Positions 62,561-64,000 of a stretch of 64,000 nt of DNA are shown piece after piece. Source of the stretch: Flavobacterium endoglycinae (lineage in GTDB: Bacteria > Bacteroidota > Bacteroidia > Flavobacteriales > Flavobacteriaceae); the NCBI RefSeq assembly GCF_017352115.1, contig NZ_CP071448.1, positions 3,818,001 through 3,882,000 on the forward strand. The letters are read 5' to 3'. Made by a program: the position numbers and the translations under genes. Positions within the stretch are counted from its first letter, which is position 1; each line of letters begins with the position of its first letter. The notes under the pieces are model-generated. The model was not told the origin of the DNA and made no database searches. It worked only from the letters and a program-made list of their open reading frames with translations.

Positions 62561-62576
62561 TCCAATTACTGTGCCA
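62561..62576 (-). promoter_or_regulatory. Sigma-54-like -24/-12 element before the lipoprotein gene
   Basis: On the minus strand: TGGCAC-AGTAA-TTGGA. It matches TGGCAC-N5-TTGCW except for G in place of C at -12. The predicted transcript start is near 62550, about 25 bases before the ATG. Confidence 0.42.
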
Positions 62577-62711
62577 CAATTTTAAAAAGCTATTCGATAT
62601 GGTTTAAAGTACTTATAGTGAGATTGTTAGTTTTTGTTTAATGATTTTTAATTTTGATTATACAATAAATGGCTTTAAAAATTATTATTTCTTAAAAAAA
62701 AGAAAACATAT

Positions 62712-62740
62712 TTGAGATGTTATAAATAATTGTATTTTAG
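62712..62740 (+). promoter_or_regulatory. Promoter of the BNR-repeat protein gene
   Basis: TTG (62712-62714), 18 bases, TATTTTAG (62733-62740). One mismatch from TAnnTTTG, and 23 bases before the ATG at 62764. Confidence 0.55.
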
Positions 62741-62763
62741 CATTAACCAAAATCTAATTTTAT

Positions 62764-63822
62764 ATGAGAAAAATTATACTATTTTGCAGTGTTTTTGTCT
62801 TATTTGTTTCTTTTAAAACGCTTAATGGAAGTAATAAACCGATGAACAGCGGTTTTACTTCGATAAAAATAGATACCTTGTTTCAAGATAAAATCAGTAT
62901 TCGTGCCATAGTAATTGATAAAAACAAAGTTTGGTATGGAGCCGATAATTCTCGTTTTGGTTATTTTGATCTTGATAAGAAAGAAAAATTTGAAGAACGT
63001 ATTTATCGTGATACACTTAATTTAGAATTTAGAAGCATCGCCCAGACTTCTAAAGATATCTTTCTATTAAGCGTGTCAAATCCGGCTTTATTGTATTCTA
63101 TTTCAAAAAAAGATCACAAAGCCAAATTGGTTTATAAAGAAGTAAATCCAAAAGTGTTTTACGACAGTATGCAGTTTTGGAATGATAAAGAAGGAATTGC
63201 TATTGGTGATCCAACAGAAGATACTTTTTCAGTAATTGTGACAAGAGATGGAGGGGAAACCTGGACTAAATTACTTTCGGATAAATTGCCAACCAATGCT
63301 TCTGGTGAAAGTGCTTTTGCGGCAAGTAATACAAATATCGTAATAAAAGGAAATGATACATGGTTAGTTTCGGGAGGGAAAAAAGCACGTGTTTTTTATT
63401 CTCCAGATAAAGCTAAAACATGGAAAGTAGTAGAAACTCCAATTGTGCAAGGAAAAACAATGACGGGTATTTTTACAGCTGATTTCTACGATGCAAAACA
63501 CGGATTTATCGCTGGTGGTGATTATGATCTTCCAAATAAAAAAACAGACAATAAAGCTTTTACTCAAGATGGGGGAAAAACTTGGGAACTAATAGGGCAG
63601 AACATGGGCTTTGGTTATGCATCATGTATACAGTACGTACCAGGAGGAAATGGAAAAGAAATTATTTGTGTAGGTTCTGAAGGAATACAATATTCTCAAA
63701 ATGGCGGCGAAAACTGGATGCAGTTATCTACTGATTCTAAATTGTTTACTATCCGTTTTGTAAACAGGAATACTGCAATTGCTGCAGGATATAACAAAGT
63801 AGTCCGACTTAACTTTAAATAA
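62764..63822 (+). CDS. Secreted BNR/Ycf48-type beta-propeller protein
   Basis: 352 residues. Signal peptide-like start (IILFCSVFVLFVSFKTLNG). Repeated Asp-box motifs mark the propeller blades: RDGGETWTKL, PDKAKTWKVV, QDGGKTWELI, QNGGENWMQL. Proteins of this type are annotated as sialidase-like, Ycf48-like or 'oxidoreductase'. No sialidase catalytic residues are evident. The function is open, probably an envelope binding or assembly protein. Confidence 0.8.
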   Translation: MRKIILFCSVFVLFVSFKTLNGSNKPMNSGFTSIKIDTLFQDKISIRAIVIDKNKVWYGADNSRFGYFDLDKKEKFEERIYRDTLNLEFRSIAQTSKDIFLLSVSNPALLYSISKKDHKAKLVYKEVNPKVFYDSMQFWNDKEGIAIGDPTEDTFSVIVTRDGGETWTKLLSDKLPTNASGESAFAASNTNIVIKGNDTWLVSGGKKARVFYSPDKAKTWKVVETPIVQGKTMTGIFTADFYDAKHGFIAGGDYDLPNKKTDNKAFTQDGGKTWELIGQNMGFGYASCIQYVPGGNGKEIICVGSEGIQYSQNGGENWMQLSTDSKLFTIRFVNRNTAIAAGYNKVVRLNFK

Positions 63823-63831
63823 AAAATAAAT

Positions 63832-63867
63832 CCCCTAAATAATAAAGTAAGTATTATTATATAGGGG
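63832..63867. terminator. Bidirectional hairpin
   Basis: CCCCTA...ATAATA pairs with TATTAT...TAGGGG around a central loop. It lies between the propeller gene and the minus-strand gene at the window edge. Confidence 0.7.
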
Positions 63868-63894
63868 ACTTATCACTGTTGTATTTTTAAAAAC

Positions 63895-64000
63895 TTAATT
63901 TTTTCCAGCCTTATCTCGATATTGTTTCAATAATTTGCGGCTGAAATCATCTTCTGATCTTTTAAGTTTTAGTATTTTCTTCGCAGGCAGCACTTTTTTA
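63895..64000 (-). CDS. C-terminal end of an unidentified protein (partial)
   Basis: A minus-strand frame open to the window edge, ending ...VLPAKKILKLKRSEDDFSRK and then LLKQYRDKAGKN before TAA at 63897-63895. It is basic and helical. Only 34 residues are visible, too few to assign a family. It is convergent with the propeller gene across the hairpin at 63832. Confidence 0.55.
   Translation of the reverse strand, partial: KKVLPAKKILKLKRSEDDFSRKLLKQYRDKAGKN

Overview
The window is AT-rich DNA from a member of the Bacteroidota, most likely a Flavobacterium. The evidence is consistent across the window: SusC/SusD-type and other TonB-dependent receptors, FecI/FecR regulation, promoters of the TTG-N(17-23)-TAnnTTTG type, an almost complete lack of purine-rich ribosome binding sites, a tmRNA tag reading GENNYALAA, and housekeeping genes (fumC, menE, kup, an RsmB-type methylase) of flavobacterial character. 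The species cannot be fixed from sequence reading alone.

Layout. 1-3.9 kb: an edge-truncated PAS sensor protein with a single-domain response regulator, then a membrane glycosyltransferase behind a sigma-54-like promoter with dyad sites upstream. 3.4-6.7 kb: a small membrane protein, an NmrA-like NAD(P)-binding protein and its AraC-type regulator, an orphan IS1595-type zinc ribbon, and a Roadblock/LC7 protein. 6.65-7.5 kb: a gene-poor stretch with a 171-bp tandem duplication and a gene remnant. 7.5-14.8 kb: a two-gene Rhs/YD-repeat system with a variable tip and a candidate membrane immunity protein.

14.9-33.2 kb is the centrepiece: a type II secretion / type IV pilus-like machine in two divergent arms. 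The minus arm runs lipoprotein, FN3-like lipoprotein, two fibre proteins, PilP/GspC-like, GspK-like, two minor pseudopilins, GspF, and then the Rhs genes. The plus arm runs two fibre proteins, a terminator, a consensus promoter, then major pseudopilin, prepilin peptidase, GspE, GspD, GspL/PilN-like, GspM/PilO-like and two more fibre proteins. The six fibre proteins share a C-terminal module but have different heads. I infer that they, and perhaps the Rhs pair, are cargo or surface parts of this machine.

33.3-36.8 kb: a NUDIX-fold regulator lacking the catalytic glutamates, divergent from a GH3 beta-glucosidase, with a perfect 21-bp palindrome between them. 37-47.1 kb: an ECF sigma / FecR / SusC / SusD / metzincin / DUF3347-like locus for uptake of an unknown substrate. 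47.2-47.6 kb: tmRNA on the minus strand. 47.8-64 kb: mainly ordinary chromosome (serine hydrolase, lysine/saccharopine-type dehydrogenase, FumC, a 57-residue membrane protein missed by length cut-offs, a TonB receptor, ArsC-like, CPBP protease, MenE, RsmB-like, Kup, an Asn/Arg/Ser-rich lipoprotein with a second sigma-54-like promoter, and a BNR-repeat protein), with structured intergenic repeats between genes.
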